Part shown: piece after piece, positions 31,988 through 46,966 of the stretch | How positions within the stretch are numbered: position 1 is the stretch's first letter | Layout: each line of letters opens with the position of its first letter | Made by a program: the position numbers and the translations under genes | DNA from: Microbotryum silenes-acaulis | Lineage: Eukaryota; Basidiomycota; Microbotryomycetes; Microbotryales; Microbotryaceae | Reading direction: 5' to 3' | DNA: 64,000 bases | NCBI GenBank assembly: GCA_003665825.1 | Contig: QPFY01000018.1 | Span: 62,001-126,000 of the forward strand | Notes under the pieces: model-generated | Database searches by the model: none | What the model was told of the DNA's origin: nothing | Seen by the model: only the letters and a program-made list of their open reading frames with translations

Positions 31988-34372
31988 TGAAAGGCACGCT
32001 GTCTCGGACAGCGGAGCCTCACTGGTGACCGAAGATGACAGGTGCAAGTTATATGGATTACAACTAGCTTCTGGTGTCAGCTTGATGAAGAGAGAGCTGA
32101 AGAAGCTAGGCGCACGCAATCTCTATTTCTAATGCCTGTGACCCGTCGTAAGGCCTTGCCTTACACTGCCAGGGGCAAGGGTGTGCTGATTGAGGTGGCG
32201 GTAGTCGTTCACCCATCGCGGTGCAATGGTGGGGTCCACTTCCAAGCCCTTCTTGGGTATGATGAACGCCGGTGACGCGTACGGCGAACGTGAGGGGCAA
32301 AGACGGCCACTTGCGAGGTGCTTTTGAAGCAGCAGGTACCATGCCTGGCGGTGGCGTTTGGCGACCGGATAGCCGCACTGGTTGTCAAGCTTGATATGGT
32401 GTCGCACCGGGGATTGATAGGTGGCAACCGGTGGAATGTCGTCAGGGAAGCAATCAGCGTAAACCGCGCGCAGGCGCTGGTCGAGCGCGGCAAGGCGGAG
32501 CTGTTCATCTTCGTTGACGGGCGCGATAGCGGCCACGGGCAACGTGCCGCGCGGCTGGGACGATAGTTCAAGCAGGTCAATTGGCTCCTCCGGGTTATTC
32601 TTACACGTGAGGTGCGGGTATGGGAAATGACCTAGGTCAATCTTGTGCGTGTAGATGAAGTTGCCTCCCAGAATAAGCTTGAGGTCCCTCCCCAGGGGCA
32701 CCACTTCGGCGTACGTCAGGCCCGCCGCCCAACGTCCATTAGCCAGTTCGACCGGAACTCGAACAAAATGCGTGCAGGTGAAGACAGTGGGAACTTGGTT
32801 CTGCATTGCAAGAGTGTACTTCGTGTGCTGTTCCAAGGCCCGTTTTTCCAATCCCAATCGCTGAACGAAGTCCTCACTGAGGAACGTTTGAGGCGACCCC
32901 GAATCTACGAGGGCCGAGACAGTGAGGGTACCATGAGCACCACGCAGAGAGACGGGTAAAGGCGGGAACGAGCGAGGGGCGTACGAGTAATCATCGTCTT
33001 CCGAGTCACTGTTGAGGCCAGCAAACGCGGTTGAATCACCCGTTTCTTGGAACGTCTGGATGGCCGCCACCATACCAGGACAAGTGCGAGCGGCGGGAGC
33101 GGTCGACAGGGGAGTCGACGAGGTGGCGGGCGCTCCTGGAGCAGGGGCATAGCGAGGACAGTTGCTCGACATGTGATCCGCGTTGAGGGCGCGGCAGCGA
33201 TAGCACCCATGGTTCTGGTCTAGGTACGCGCGCTCCTTGGTGGTGAGCCGGGGACGGGGTCCCCCCGAGGCCGTTGCGAAGGCGGTCGGTCGTGTGTTGG
33301 GCCGCTGTTGTTGGAGTGCGGCGACTTGGGTCGCAATGGCCGCTCGGCGTTGCGCGATGACACCCCACTCTTCGCGTCCAATCCGTTCAAATACTTGATA
33401 ATCGAACTCCCCGGGTTGCTCCGCCGGTGCATCGCTGTGGACGTCGGTTTCCGAGACCACAGCTGGGGCGGGAGCATCGAGAGCGAGTCTCTCGAGTGAG
33501 AGGTCGGACCATCCAGCTAGCGACGAGACGACATGTGTGCGGAGGAGTCGGCACAGCTCGGGATCGGTGCCGAGGAGAACAAGCTTGGCGAGTTCCTGAT
33601 CCGAGACGACCTGGAACCCAATCTCCATCTGGAGGACGCGCATTCGATCAGAGAAGTCCTGGAACGCGCGTACATCGTGACCCGTCACTTGGCGTTGCCG
33701 GTACAACACCTCGAGTTGCGTCCAGACGAAATCGGCGGGCACGGCGCGGCGGATCAACTCCGACTTGAATTGGGTGTACGGTTTAGCAAGGTGTTTGCTC
33801 AACCCTTGAGAGAACCAGGTTTTGAGCACCAGGACTTGCAACCCCATACCAGCGCCTTCGATCTTGCCGTGGTCGGAAGTGACGGGTACACGGGCCACGC
33901 GCCGGTTGTAGTAATCCAGGCGCATGAAGTATTCCCGAAGAGCCTCCATCGAAGTTTGATGCAGCTGAGGTGGGTCACTGGCTTTGTATACGTGCGTGGG
34001 CGGGACAGGAGTGGACATGGCGGGCGTGCTGGGCTGGACTGGGGGGGTGCGCTGGGCTGCTAGTGCTGCAGGGTCGTCTTGATTTGAACAATCCTGGCTA
34101 GTCGATTGGTTCGATTGTTCGAGTACGGCCGGACCTGATGAGCGTAGGCCGTATCGTTGGGGTACCAATGAACTCGATGTTGTCAAAAAAAAAGTGAAAG
34201 GCACGCTGTCTCGGACAGCGGAGCCTCACTGGTGACCGAAGATGACAGGTGCAAGTTATATGGATTACAACTAGCTTCTGGTGTCAGCTCAATGAAGAGA
34301 GAGCTGAAGAAGCTAGGCGCGCGCAATCTCTATTTCTAATGCCTGTGGCCCGTCGTAAGGCCTTGCCTTACA
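31988..34372 (-). mobile_element. Short LTR element with gag and protease only (2,385 bp)
   Basis: Two 178-bp LTRs (31,988-32,165 and 34,195-34,372) with few differences, ends TGTAAGG...CTTTCA on the minus strand, target duplication GGAGC (31,983-31,987 and 34,373-34,377). The internal part codes for Gag, protease and the beginning of RT, then meets the 3' LTR. The rest of RT, RNase H and integrase are missing. It was mobilised as a unit, so enzymes must have come from another element. Confidence 0.88.
32129..34204 (-). CDS. Gag-protease polyprotein truncated in RT (non-autonomous)
   Basis: Open for 691 codons; the first methionine lies at the LTR edge, and the likelier start is MSTPVPPTHVYKAS at 34,018. 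Features in order: an alpha-helical Gag with the motif DYYNRRVARV; a zinc knuckle CYRCRALNADHMSSNC; a retropepsin core ALVDSGSPQTFLSEDFVQRLGL (first 20 residues count); then the N-terminal palm of a gypsy-type RT (SPYASPAFIIPKKG, WVNDYRHLNQHTL). The RT stops there and the frame runs out in the LTR (SVRQGLTTGHRH). No active-site YxDD, RNase H or integrase is present. Protease before RT and the RT motif style suggest Ty3/gypsy. Because the frame is open, the Gag may still be made. Confidence 0.8.
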   Translation of the reverse strand: MPFTFFLTTSSSLVPQRYGLRSSGPAVLEQSNQSTSQDCSNQDDPAALAAQRTPPVQPSTPAMSTPVPPTHVYKASDPPQLHQTSMEALREYFMRLDYYNRRVARVPVTSDHGKIEGAGMGLQVLVLKTWFSQGLSKHLAKPYTQFKSELIRRAVPADFVWTQLEVLYRQRQVTGHDVRAFQDFSDRMRVLQMEIGFQVVSDQELAKLVLLGTDPELCRLLRTHVVSSLAGWSDLSLERLALDAPAPAVVSETDVHSDAPAEQPGEFDYQVFERIGREEWGVIAQRRAAIATQVAALQQQRPNTRPTAFATASGGPRPRLTTKERAYLDQNHGCYRCRALNADHMSSNCPRYAPAPGAPATSSTPLSTAPAARTCPGMVAAIQTFQETGDSTAFAGLNSDSEDDDYSYAPRSFPPLPVSLRGAHGTLTVSALVDSGSPQTFLSEDFVQRLGLEKRALEQHTKYTLAMQNQVPTVFTCTHFVRVPVELANGRWAAGLTYAEVVPLGRDLKLILGGNFIYTHKIDLGHFPYPHLTCKNNPEEPIDLLELSSQPRGTLPVAAIAPVNEDEQLRLAALDQRLRAVYADCFPDDIPPVATYQSPVRHHIKLDNQCGYPVAKRHRQAWYLLLQKHLASGRLCPSRSPYASPAFIIPKKGLEVDPTIAPRWVNDYRHLNQHTLAPGSVRQGLTTGHRH

Positions 34373-34377
34373 GGAGC

Positions 34378-34718
34378 ACACAGTGGATCTAAGGCAAACT
34401 GGGCGGGCACGTTGCAAAGCTTCAAGGACCAGACTCCAAGTGGGCCATCAGGGCTCTGAGAGGTGTTGTGTTGGACAACAGACACGAAGGGAAACTTATC
34501 TACCATGGTCGAGTGTTGGCGAGCAGGGCAATCTGTAGCAACAAGATCCAGGTTGCGAAGCACGGGCGTCATGGATGGGCGATGCTCTGATGGCCGATGG
34601 AACATGAGGACGGTGATGGCAAGCTGGCGGTAGCTGAGCGGAGGCGACAGTTCAGCAAGACAGGAGAGGTAGATCGACTAAGTCCCGGCGTGGAAACGGC
34701 GGCGCGCGAGCGTGAGTT
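34378..34718. other. No recognisable gene
   Basis: A minus frame reads NLDLVATDCPARQHSTMVDKFPFVSVVQHN for a stretch, which looks protein-like, but I cannot assign it. It ends at the short LTR element, so it may be the remnant of an older repeat. Confidence 0.4.
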
Positions 34719-35572
34719 GAACAGGCTGGCGCGGAGGCGGCGAACAGGGGGGCGGCTTGGCGGCGAAGGCGAAGGCGCCGAGGCGAAAAACGGGCGGAGG
34801 CGTGCAGGCTCAGCAGGCTCCGGCCGGACGGGTGGACCAGGATGTGGACATGTTGACTAAGGCGCACATGGGTTGATGGAGCGAGGCTGGTTGTGTGTAT
34901 CAGGCGACAAGGCTCGGGTAACAGGGGGCGCGGTGGAGGCTTGCGGAGGCGAAGGCGCGCGGAGCGAGGCGCCGAGGCGAAAGACGCGCGGAGCGAGGCG
35001 CCGAGGCGAAAGGCGCGCGGAGCGAGGCGCCGAGGCGAAAGGCGCGCAAGTCCGTCAAACGGCGGTCCGATGTCGAAGTGTTTGAAGGCTTGGCAGAATG
35101 CAATTCAACAAATCCCAAACCCAAGGCACGGACTTGATACACGACAGGGCTGATCCAGACCAAATGTGAGAGGTGTTGAACCCCTGGAAGAAGAGCGTTG
35201 TTCGAGACCAAAGGAGAGCGCCTGCAGTCGCTTGTGTCAGGAGTTGGAGGCGTTCAGATCCTGTAGACTCGCACTTCTCGAGGGGGGCTGGATCGGCAAC
35301 CAGTAAGTGCCTTTGCCTCTTGGCACTTTCACCTCGGCGCCTTTGCCGCGCCCCCTGTTACCCAAGCCTCGTTGCCTGATACACACAACCAGCCTCGCTC
35401 CATCGACCCATGTGCGCCTTAGTCAACACGTCCACATCCTGGTCCACCCGTCTGGCCGGAGCCTGCTGAGCCTGCACGCCTCCGCCCGTTTTTCGTCTCG
35501 GTGCAAAAAAAAAAATAATTGCCTTCGCAGCCAAGCCGCCCCCTTGTTCGCCGCCTCCGCGCCAGCCTGTTG
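34719..35572. repeat. Large imperfect inverted repeat (arms of about 220 bp)
   Basis: 34,719-34,933 is the reverse complement of 35,346-35,572 apart from small indels. Shared blocks include TGGACCAGGATGTGGACATG and GTGTGTATCAGGCGACAAG. The 412-bp centre holds a 30-bp GC-rich tandem array. One arm has a poly-A run at about 35,505-35,515. The structure could form a hairpin or be two opposed copies of one repeat. Confidence 0.8.
34951..35047. repeat. 30-bp tandem repeat, about three units
   Basis: Unit core GCGCGCGGAGCGAGGCGCCG, repeated with single-base changes. It shares GCGCGCGGAGCGAG with the tandem units of the copia-B LTRs. Confidence 0.85.
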
Positions 35573-35577
35573 TAATA

Positions 35578-35720
35578 CACCCCGTAGGAGTGCACACCGG
35601 AGCGACAACGATAAGATCACAGGACCAAAGTATGTAGGATTGACACTGGACACTCTACGTTAGTTGCTGCTACAACAATGCCTCCTGATCCACTTGGGCT
35701 CACCTGGACACTCTACGTTA
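35578..35720 (-). repeat. Reverse copy of the 31,514-31,652 repeat
   Basis: Reads TGTAATACACCCCGTAGG to GGGCTCACCTGG, with the motif GGACACTCTACGTTAG twice (35,648 and 35,707). It provides the unoccupied version of the element D insertion site. 35,721-35,970 holds nothing I can assign. Confidence 0.75.
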
Positions 35721-36427
35721 GTCGCTGAGGAGAGACTAAGAGTGCCCAGGCGCACGGGCCTTACAAAATCCTCGCCTCCCAAACCAGGAACGGGATGCTG
35801 CGCTACCATGTATGATTCCGGGGTCCCCTTTCTGCAACAAACCCGAAGGCAGTTCGGCAACCTGCGCAGCGCTCTTCAGGGCAACCAAGAGTCCGCCTTT
35901 TGAAGGAGGGGGTGACACCTGGAACACCGAAGACTCGCGGATCTCGTACAAGATAGTTGCGTGGGTTTGCATGACACTTCTTCTACAGAGCTCAGGCATG
36001 GTCTCGCTGTCGTTGACGCGCGGACGCGGGCGCCGCTACGCCGTCGATCACGTGATGTATTTCTGGCATCCCGATACCGGTTTTAGTGGCTCAACAACAA
36101 CATGAGGTTCCAGGCGCTGTGAATACTCCCGCGCTACTCTCTCTAAGTTTCGCCTTTTCCCTCCCACTCTCATCGAATTTTCATGACAACCGCGCCGAGT
36201 CTTTGGGGCGAGGGTAGCGCCGTACGATAGCGTACCGCCTTACCATGGGAGACCATGGGCCCGCTGGGCGCCCCGCTGCTCTCCTCTCCTCTTTGTCCCG
36301 CTCCGATCAACAGAATCAGCTCCCCGCGCATAATGACAACAACTCAACCAATCTTGGTATTGCGACCCGTATAAGTGTCCGCCGTACAGCTTTGTAGAAC
36401 GGACAGCGTGGTCAGCGCGATGGCCCG

Positions 36428-38036
36428 ATGGCCGAACCGACGCTGAGCTTGCCCCACCACCACCTCTTCCTACGCAGAGCAAGTGCACAGGCCTCGATTC
36501 GCGCTCAAACCACTCAAGCCCCACGTTCCCATCCGCGACTACCTCGGCCCCAGATGGCCGTGTGTGCCCACTGCAAGGCTCAACACTGGGAGTGGACACT
36601 TGAGCACGTGCTGCTCGCAGGGTAAGGTGCAGCGACCTCCTCTCTCCGGCCTAATCCCGACTTTCAACAGCTACTTGAAGGCTCGGATAGCGGTCAGTCT
36701 CTCCGTCCAACGACATTCGTCTGTAGTAGACCCACATGCTGAACTGTGCGACCCACCTACACAGAAGCTAAGGCATTCCGCGAGAATGCCCGGTCGTACA
36801 ACAACTTGAACGCGCTGTCGTTCACTTCGCTCGCTGCCCACTTTGACCAGACTCGACCAGGCACTCAAGGACCCTGCATGTTTCGGGTATTTCGTCGCCT
36901 TTATCATCGACTCGGCGCACTCTCGGCGCCCTGATTCCTGCCGTCAATCAGCGCCCAACCTTTGCCAAAACATGGCTCATCTGCCCGGCCGAGGCCACCG
37001 ACACTCAACTTGGACCCGACGGCGCAGACAGTCGCATACAAAGATCTACTTTGACCAAGCTCAATTCTACGTTGCGTACCGGCAATCGCTTTGTGAGGGA
37101 ATTTGCATCGGCCAAAGCTCGCGCAGGTTAGGCCAAAGAGTGGGTCCTGCGCCTCTGCCTACCAGCTGGCCGAGACCGACGCACCCACAACCTTCCTACG
37201 TCGAGCACCGAAATGGCGATGCTTATCTGCGATTCCGACACCAACACGGGAGATCGTGGACCGAAAGACCTTATTCTCCAGGTGCACGATGATTGATGTC
37301 CCGATGGTTGGCCCAAGTACCAAGTTGTTAGCTCGCTCCATCCGTCTGCGATGCCTCTCCATTACCCACTCCTATTCCCTGCAGGAGAAGATGACTTCCT
37401 CCCCAACATTCCTCTAGGCAGTTCCAACCAAGCTGGGTCACCCTTCGCCGACGAGGAGGAAGGGGACAAAGATAATGGTGATGGTGAACGTAAGCGCCTT
37501 CGGCTCTTTCTCGGATGTTCCATTCTGTTAAGGCGCACGCACAGACTGACATTGAACGTTTGAACACCTAGGACGAAGCTCAAATAAAGGGGATCGAGGT
37601 GGCGAGTCTCGCGTTCACAATTATTTGCGTACTACTTGCACAAACGTGACGAGTACTTCTCAATCCCGCATTGCACCCAACGTGCCTTCCTGGCGTTTGT
37701 GATGATGGATACTCCCAGGTCGAGACCGATCGACTCAACTTACCTCCAGTTGGATCAAGAAAACCTCCGCCTCACCACGGGCCAAGGCATCATCAGCTTG
37801 ACCCCGGATCAAGTTAGATGTTCGATGATTTTGGGCTCAACGTTCAAGAATAGACCGCGCGAGAACACGCAGCGTTACCAAGATGCGATGGCGTGCGTTG
37901 TAAAATATGGAAAGCCTTTGCTGTTCATCACGGTAACGTGCAACCCCGAATGGCCTGAAATCAAGGCTGCACTGGGGCCGAACGACCAAGCATGCAGCCG
38001 ACCGGAACTCATGGCACGAGCGTTTGAAGCCAAGTT
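36428..38036 (+). pseudogene. Helitron replicase N-terminal remnant, copy 1
   Basis: Pieces in different frames, in order: IRDYLGPRWPCVPTA...STCCSQGKVQRPPL (36,480-36,640), the cysteine-rich start typical of Helitron replicases; AHFDQTRPG (about 36,840), the zone of a conserved helix; MPLHYPLLFPAGEDDF (37,351); LHKRDEYFSIPHCTQRAF (37,640); and the Helitron_like_N core YQDAMACVVKYGKPLLFITVTCNPEWPEIKAAL (first 20 residues count; 37,878-37,975). Several frameshifts separate them, although a GTAAGC intron near 37,490 is possible. The sequence is cut by copia-E after FEAKL at 38,036 and about 190 bp of noncoding end remains after 43,009. Confidence 0.8.
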
Positions 38037-41754
<3,718 letters not shown>

Positions 41755-42781
41755 GATGACCCTGCTTGTAGCATTTCCGACACTGCGACGGGCCCAGCCT
41801 CAGGCAACCGTTCTGCGCAACCCCGTGCGGCCACTTGTCCACGAGACCCGGTACCTTCGAAGCCGAGAGAAAACTGGACTTCGGTTTGCCTGACGAACGA
41901 GCGGGGCGCCTGCGACGACCCTGAGTCTTCGCCGCGAGGGCTTCGGCGACGTCGGTGCCGGAAGAGCGAGACATCGCCGCGCGACGAATCGCGCCCTCCA
42001 CATCACTGAGCGACGGGATAGGGCCGAGGGCGTCGATAACCGTGACAATAGGCCGTGGCATCCTCGCCTTCAAGAGGTCCATGCGGATGCCTTCCGACAA
42101 CGCAGGCGGCGGAACCCACTTGTCAAACTCAGCTTGCGTGTACTTGACCCCGTCGATCTTGGCGCGCTGGTAGGCCTTGTCGCGGGAAACATGCGCGGCG
42201 TTGAGATCGACGAACAGCCGGTTGAAGCGCGACAACCAAGGGTCGAGAGGGTCTCCATCGACGTAGGCTTGGTATTGGAAAAGAGCATCGAGTTTCTCCG
42301 ACCGCGCGAAGTCGTGGGATGCGGCGCCGAGATCCTTATCGAGGGCCGCCCACAGCTCGTGCGTTGGCTGGTCTGCGATGCGTGCGAACGTGGCCTCCCC
42401 CAGGCACACGAACAAGATGTTGCGGGCCTGCGCCAAGGCTTGATCGAGGTCGTCGACGTCATGACGGTAGTTCCGATGTTGTGTACGGAACGTGGCTACG
42501 TCGGCCACAGTGGAGCCACCCAGCGTACGGGTGAACTCGGACTGTTCGGGCTCGGGGCCAACGCTGAGTTCGGTGTTGACGTGCTTGAACCGGCCATCGC
42601 CCTCCAACACCCATTGGAGTCGATCCTTGGCCGTTCCCCAATTTGTGGCGTCGACATTGCCATACAGGTCGCCCATAAGGCCGCGATGAGTGGCGGACCC
42701 GGAATCCACCGTGGTCGTAGCCATCTTGGATATGCGCTGCGTCTTTTCTGCGTGCGGATCTGTGCCTTGCGGCAATACAGA

Positions 42782-42789
42782 CGCTACCA
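42782..42789 (-). other. Primer-binding site of copia-E
   Basis: On the minus strand TGGTAGCG directly follows the LTR end CTCTTATT. It matches the first eight bases of the Ty1 site, which pairs with the 3' end of initiator tRNA-Met. Confidence 0.7.
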
Positions 42790-43004
42790 AATAAGAGACT
42801 GACGAGCGTGTAATCCAACCGTCAGTTAATTGCAACGAAAGTGGCTGCGAAGTTAAACATGCGTACCTGACGAGCATGTAATCCAACCGTGGAGAGAAGA
42901 CAACGGTTGGTGCGCATTGCCAGGCTTCACTAAACAGACGAGCGCTTCTAAACAGATTACCAATGAACGCGCCATTCCTAACCCTCATTCCCAACACACC
43001 AACT
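42790..43004 (-). repeat. 5' LTR of copia-E
   Basis: 215 bp, differing from the 3' LTR at a handful of positions, so an older insertion than copia-C or the gypsy element. It is followed by target duplication AAGTT and Helitron sequence. Confidence 0.88.
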
Positions 43005-43172
43005 AAGTTGAACCGACTCTGCGACGACGACGTTTTTGGCAACAAGCAACGGGCAGGCTGTTTGGGCGATGAATGGAGAACTGTTTCTTTGCTGTACTTC
43101 GTAGTGTGTTTATTTAACCTCTGTTGAAATCATGTAGACTGTTCAATTCTCCTGCTATTTGAATTTCACCCT

Positions 43173-43199
43173 CCCGTTAATTTAACGGGTTCCCACTGG
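43173..43199 (+). other. Helitron 3' terminus, copy 1
   Basis: Perfect 8-bp stem CCCGTTAA/TTAACGGG with a one-base loop, ten bases before the end CTGG, followed by T. Copy 2 carries the same stem and end in reverse at 60,483-60,509. Confidence 0.85.
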
Positions 43200-44346
43200 T
43201 ATATGCAAAAGCGAAAGGGGAGAAAGTCGCCAATTCGATTTGATTGCCCGATGTTGTGAAGGATATTTTGTCTTCACTGAAAAAGAGTGAAAAAATGGGT
43301 CCCCCGTTCGGATGCATTTTCAAAACGCAGAATCGGTAGTGTCTTCTCCAGCAGCCCGATTATTTGATGCTCTCCTCTCCCGAGTTACCGAGTACACCAC
43401 GAGGACTGTGTTAGGATGGTACAGTGTAGAGTAATATGTCAACTGCAATGTAAATGCATGCAATTGCAGTCAAGTAGCTCGGGAGGGACCCGGCTGGCAA
43501 ACTTGGAGCGGTTGACGGTGTTCGGAGAATGCGGCCAAATGGAGTCATCGTCATCACCGAGTGCAACTAGGTGGTGCTGTGTTGAAGAGCTGAGACTGAT
43601 ACGGTCTGACACCGCGTGACCCAGAATCTTGTAGGTAATACTGCATGGTATCAGACGCTCCCGTTGAGCTTTCATACATAATCATGTCGAATACTTGTTC
43701 GCCAAGTCCCGCCGAGGTTCACCAGAATGGTCTGAAATCCCTCTGTGAATCGCTCTGATCATGATTCGGCCTGAGATCGGTCTGGAATTGGTCTGAGCGG
43801 TCTGCAATTTTGACATCCGTTACTGGCTATGTAGTGGTCTTGTGTTAAGCCATCGTTCAAAAGGAAGAGAGTCACAAATACTTTGGCCAGCACTCATAAG
43901 AGTGGAAAGTGGGGACGGTTCCCACTCGTGACGCTATTGTATTGATTACGATCAAATTGCGCACGTTTCATTCACACCTTTCGGCTTGGTCCAACAGGGT
44001 ACAGGCTCTTGGAAGAGTTCGACCAATCATTCACTGAAGCTGCTTCTGAGTGAGACGGCGAACGTGATCTGGCACTGGAGTACATACATTGTTTTCTACG
44101 GTCAGCTACTCAGTGTTTCCTGACTGTCCCACTGAGACTTCACGGTCTTGCATTCGTGCACTTACCAGACGGATTGAACCCCGAATCTGCGTCGGCCTTT
44201 TCTGCTATGCCCATTAATCTGGAAGAAAAAATTGAGCATTTTATCAGTCACAAGAAATTCTAGAGGAAGACACCGTGGCGTTTGCCCAAAGCACTCTAAC
44301 TCACTCGGCAACAAACTCTGTGCCCTGGGGACGGGATGGGTGGGAG
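43200..44346. other. Noncoding stretch between Helitron and TPS1
   Basis: No gene seen; ORFs are short and unconvincing. A cluster of GGTCTG/CTCTGA motifs lies at about 43,725-43,805. It includes the 3' flank of the trehalose synthase gene. Confidence 0.5.
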
Positions 44347-46966
44347 TTATGCATCAGAACACTTCATCACGAGCTTCTGCCATTGCGCTCCACTGACCCA
44401 ATGTGCAGCTGTGTATTTGCTGACGTATCGAAATAGCTGACTGTGGTTCTTTTGTCGAGTGGCGGTGTCCATGGTCATGGCGCGATTGATCGCTGCGGCG
44501 GTTTCTCCAGTGTTCCAAGGGTTCACGATGAGTGAACCATTGAGCGAGTGAGCAGCACCCGCGAATTCGGACAAGATAAGCACTCCGTGACGCTCTTGTT
44601 GACAGGCGACATATTCGTAGGCGACCTGCGAAGTTTGAGCCGCGTGAGGTTAAACTTCAAAACTCCAAATGGGCCTGATGAAATTCAACTGACCAGATTC
44701 ATTCCGTCTCTTGTTGACGTGATCAGACACGCATCGCTGACTGCATACAGAGCTGTGAGCTCCTCGAAGGGGATGCTGCGGTGCATGAAATGTATAGGCA
44801 TGAATTCGACTGTGCCAAAGCGTCCATTGATGCGGCCAACGAGTTCATTGACCGAGGCACGCAAGTTCTGATACTCTTCGACGTCTTGACGGGATGGAAC
44901 CGCGACCTGGACCAATACAACTTTGCCGATCCATTCAGGATGATCATCTAGGAACTCCTCCATCGCAAGAAGTTTTTGCGGAACGCCTTTGATGTAGTCC
45001 AAGCGATCAACACCGACGATGATCTTGACGCCCTCGAAACGGCGGCGTAGCGCAGCGATGCGCTGCACAACCGAATCGCGCGAGAGGCACTGCGGGGCCG
45101 ACCAGGGGTGGCAGACCATGTCAGCTGTTGACAGGAATATCCGACACAGGCAAATCTGGCATACATCGAAAAACGTGCTCGGCTCAATGCCGATGGGAAA
45201 CGTCCCCACGGTGGCATGTCGGCCCACCAGCTCGACGCCTGCAGTGTGGTTCAGTTTGTCAGGGAGACTTCCACGTCTACAGACACAAAGGACAATGAGG
45301 ACGAAACTGACGGTTGGGTAAAGACCTAAGCCCCAGTAGCCGAGATACGCTGGACAAGAAGTGTCGAGCGTAGTCGTAGGTGTGAAAGCCGATGAGATCG
45401 CAATTGAGCATTCCAAGGAGAATTTCTCGCCGGACAGGCAGAACACTCATGTGACGTCCAGAATTCTAGTGTCAGTTCATCGCCTACATTACGTCGGCTC
45501 AAACCTGCAAGGCTCACCGGAAGACTTCAGAACTCGGGAACGGTGTGTGAAGGAAAAACCCGATCTGTACTTGCGAGATCACAGTGCGGCTGTGTGTTCC
45601 GTTCACTCCGGTCGGTTCTTCGCTTCCCGGCCTAGGAGAGGCCGCTTGTGGTCCTAGGGTCAGACCCTGAAACATGCCAGCAACGCTTCCTTGCGCATCC
45701 TCCCCCATCGACGCGGGACTTCGGCCAAGCAGATCGCGCAGAAAGAGCGGGACGAGACAGAGGTGGTAGTCTAGGCAAGACAGGAGCCGAAGGCATCGCG
45801 GTGGCCCGGATTATCAGGAGATTCGTTGCCTGGTATATGAGCATCAGGTAGCTCACCTTGAACCCAAACAATATCGCCGGACTGCACGAGCTTTTGCACA
45901 GCCTCCGCGAACAATAAATTTGCTTGCCTGTAGGCGAGCCAGTCGGTTTCGTCGAAGGACATCTCTCCCGGATGGTCTGGAGTAGGAACGCATCAGCACG
46001 GCTCGTGAAAATGCATTCGTACGCTGCAACGACCAGAGAAAAGTTTGGCTCCGCAGCGAGACTTACAGTGAAATAGGGGCCAGAGGATGCTGTTTGAAAA
46101 ACCATTATAGTAACGCTCAGCTACCTCCGCCGACAAATACACGGGGCTGCAGGAGAATTCGGTCTGCAGTTTCTTGGTGATGAAGTCTCGATCGACTTCA
46201 GGGACATCGAAACCTGGAGTGCCCCGAAACCCCAGGAATGATTCGAGGATTAGTACGCCTGTCCTGCAGGACCGCTGCATGTGCCCCGGCCAATGCTGGA
46301 CGCTTGCTTACCTGGCCAGCCGATCCACTGTGTGTGATCATGCGCGATGACACAAATTTCAAGCAAGCAAGAAGCGCAGAGTCAGCACCAGGAATTTGCT
46401 TGCTCAATAGTGGAGGAAGTCAAAACCCTCGATGCTTCGGATTGCGACGGCGCAGCGCCTGGATTCCAGTAGCCGAAGGCGCTGCTCCGACGGCAGACGA
46501 GCCATTCGTCCATGTCCTCGGAGCCGTGACTGACCACAAAATCCATGCGTTTCTTGCACCCCGATAACGCCGAGGCGAGCCCCCCACTGGACGGGACAAA
46601 GCGGTAACCGCCCTCAGCAGTCGGGTCGGCAATCACAGAGACCGGCAGTCTTGATCCACAATCGAAGAGGCGAGCGCGGGTGTTCCGATTTGAGTGGAGA
46701 GCGTTGACGGAATTGCAGCAACGCCCGCGGCAGCGCGCGGCGGTTGACGAGTACCGAAAGAGGTAGTTAGAATTGTACGTGAAGTCAGCACAACAGAGGC
46801 CAGTGAAAAGCTCCCTCGAAGCCAAGGACGCTCAATTCGCTTACCGGTTCGCTACGACGATGAGCTGACTTCCCGACGAGCGCTGCTTTTGCTCGAACGC
46901 TGCTTCGGAGGAGCACGATCGTTGCCGTTCGATGCGACCGGGACGTCCCCTCTGTTCGGTCACCAT
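44347..46966 (-). CDS. TPS1: Trehalose-6-phosphate synthase, ten exons (559 aa)
   Basis: Catalyses UDP-glucose plus glucose-6-phosphate to trehalose-6-phosphate in the cytosol (GT20 family). By hand the exons are 46966-46845, 46649-46535, 46327-46312, 46213-46067, 45976-45857, 45770-45518, 45445-45326, 45276-45165, 45089-44694 and 44625-44347; phases agree and give 559 codons. Start is MVTEQRGRPG. Landmarks: LIVVANR|LPVSV (N-terminal loop), WIGWPG, YYNGFSNSILWPLFHYHPGEM (first 20 count), VWVQDYHL, IGFFLHTPFPSSEVF, CDLIGFHTYDYARHF, VGVDRLDYIKG, HFMHRSIPFEELTALY, STRDGMNL, LSEFAGAAHSLNGSL. Oddities: a 16-nt exon, and about 60 extra residues between the DYHL and GFFLHTPF motifs. An insertion there also occurs in other basidiomycete Tps1 proteins as I recall. 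No damage seen. The gene probably responds to stress, but no element proves it. Confidence 0.93.
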
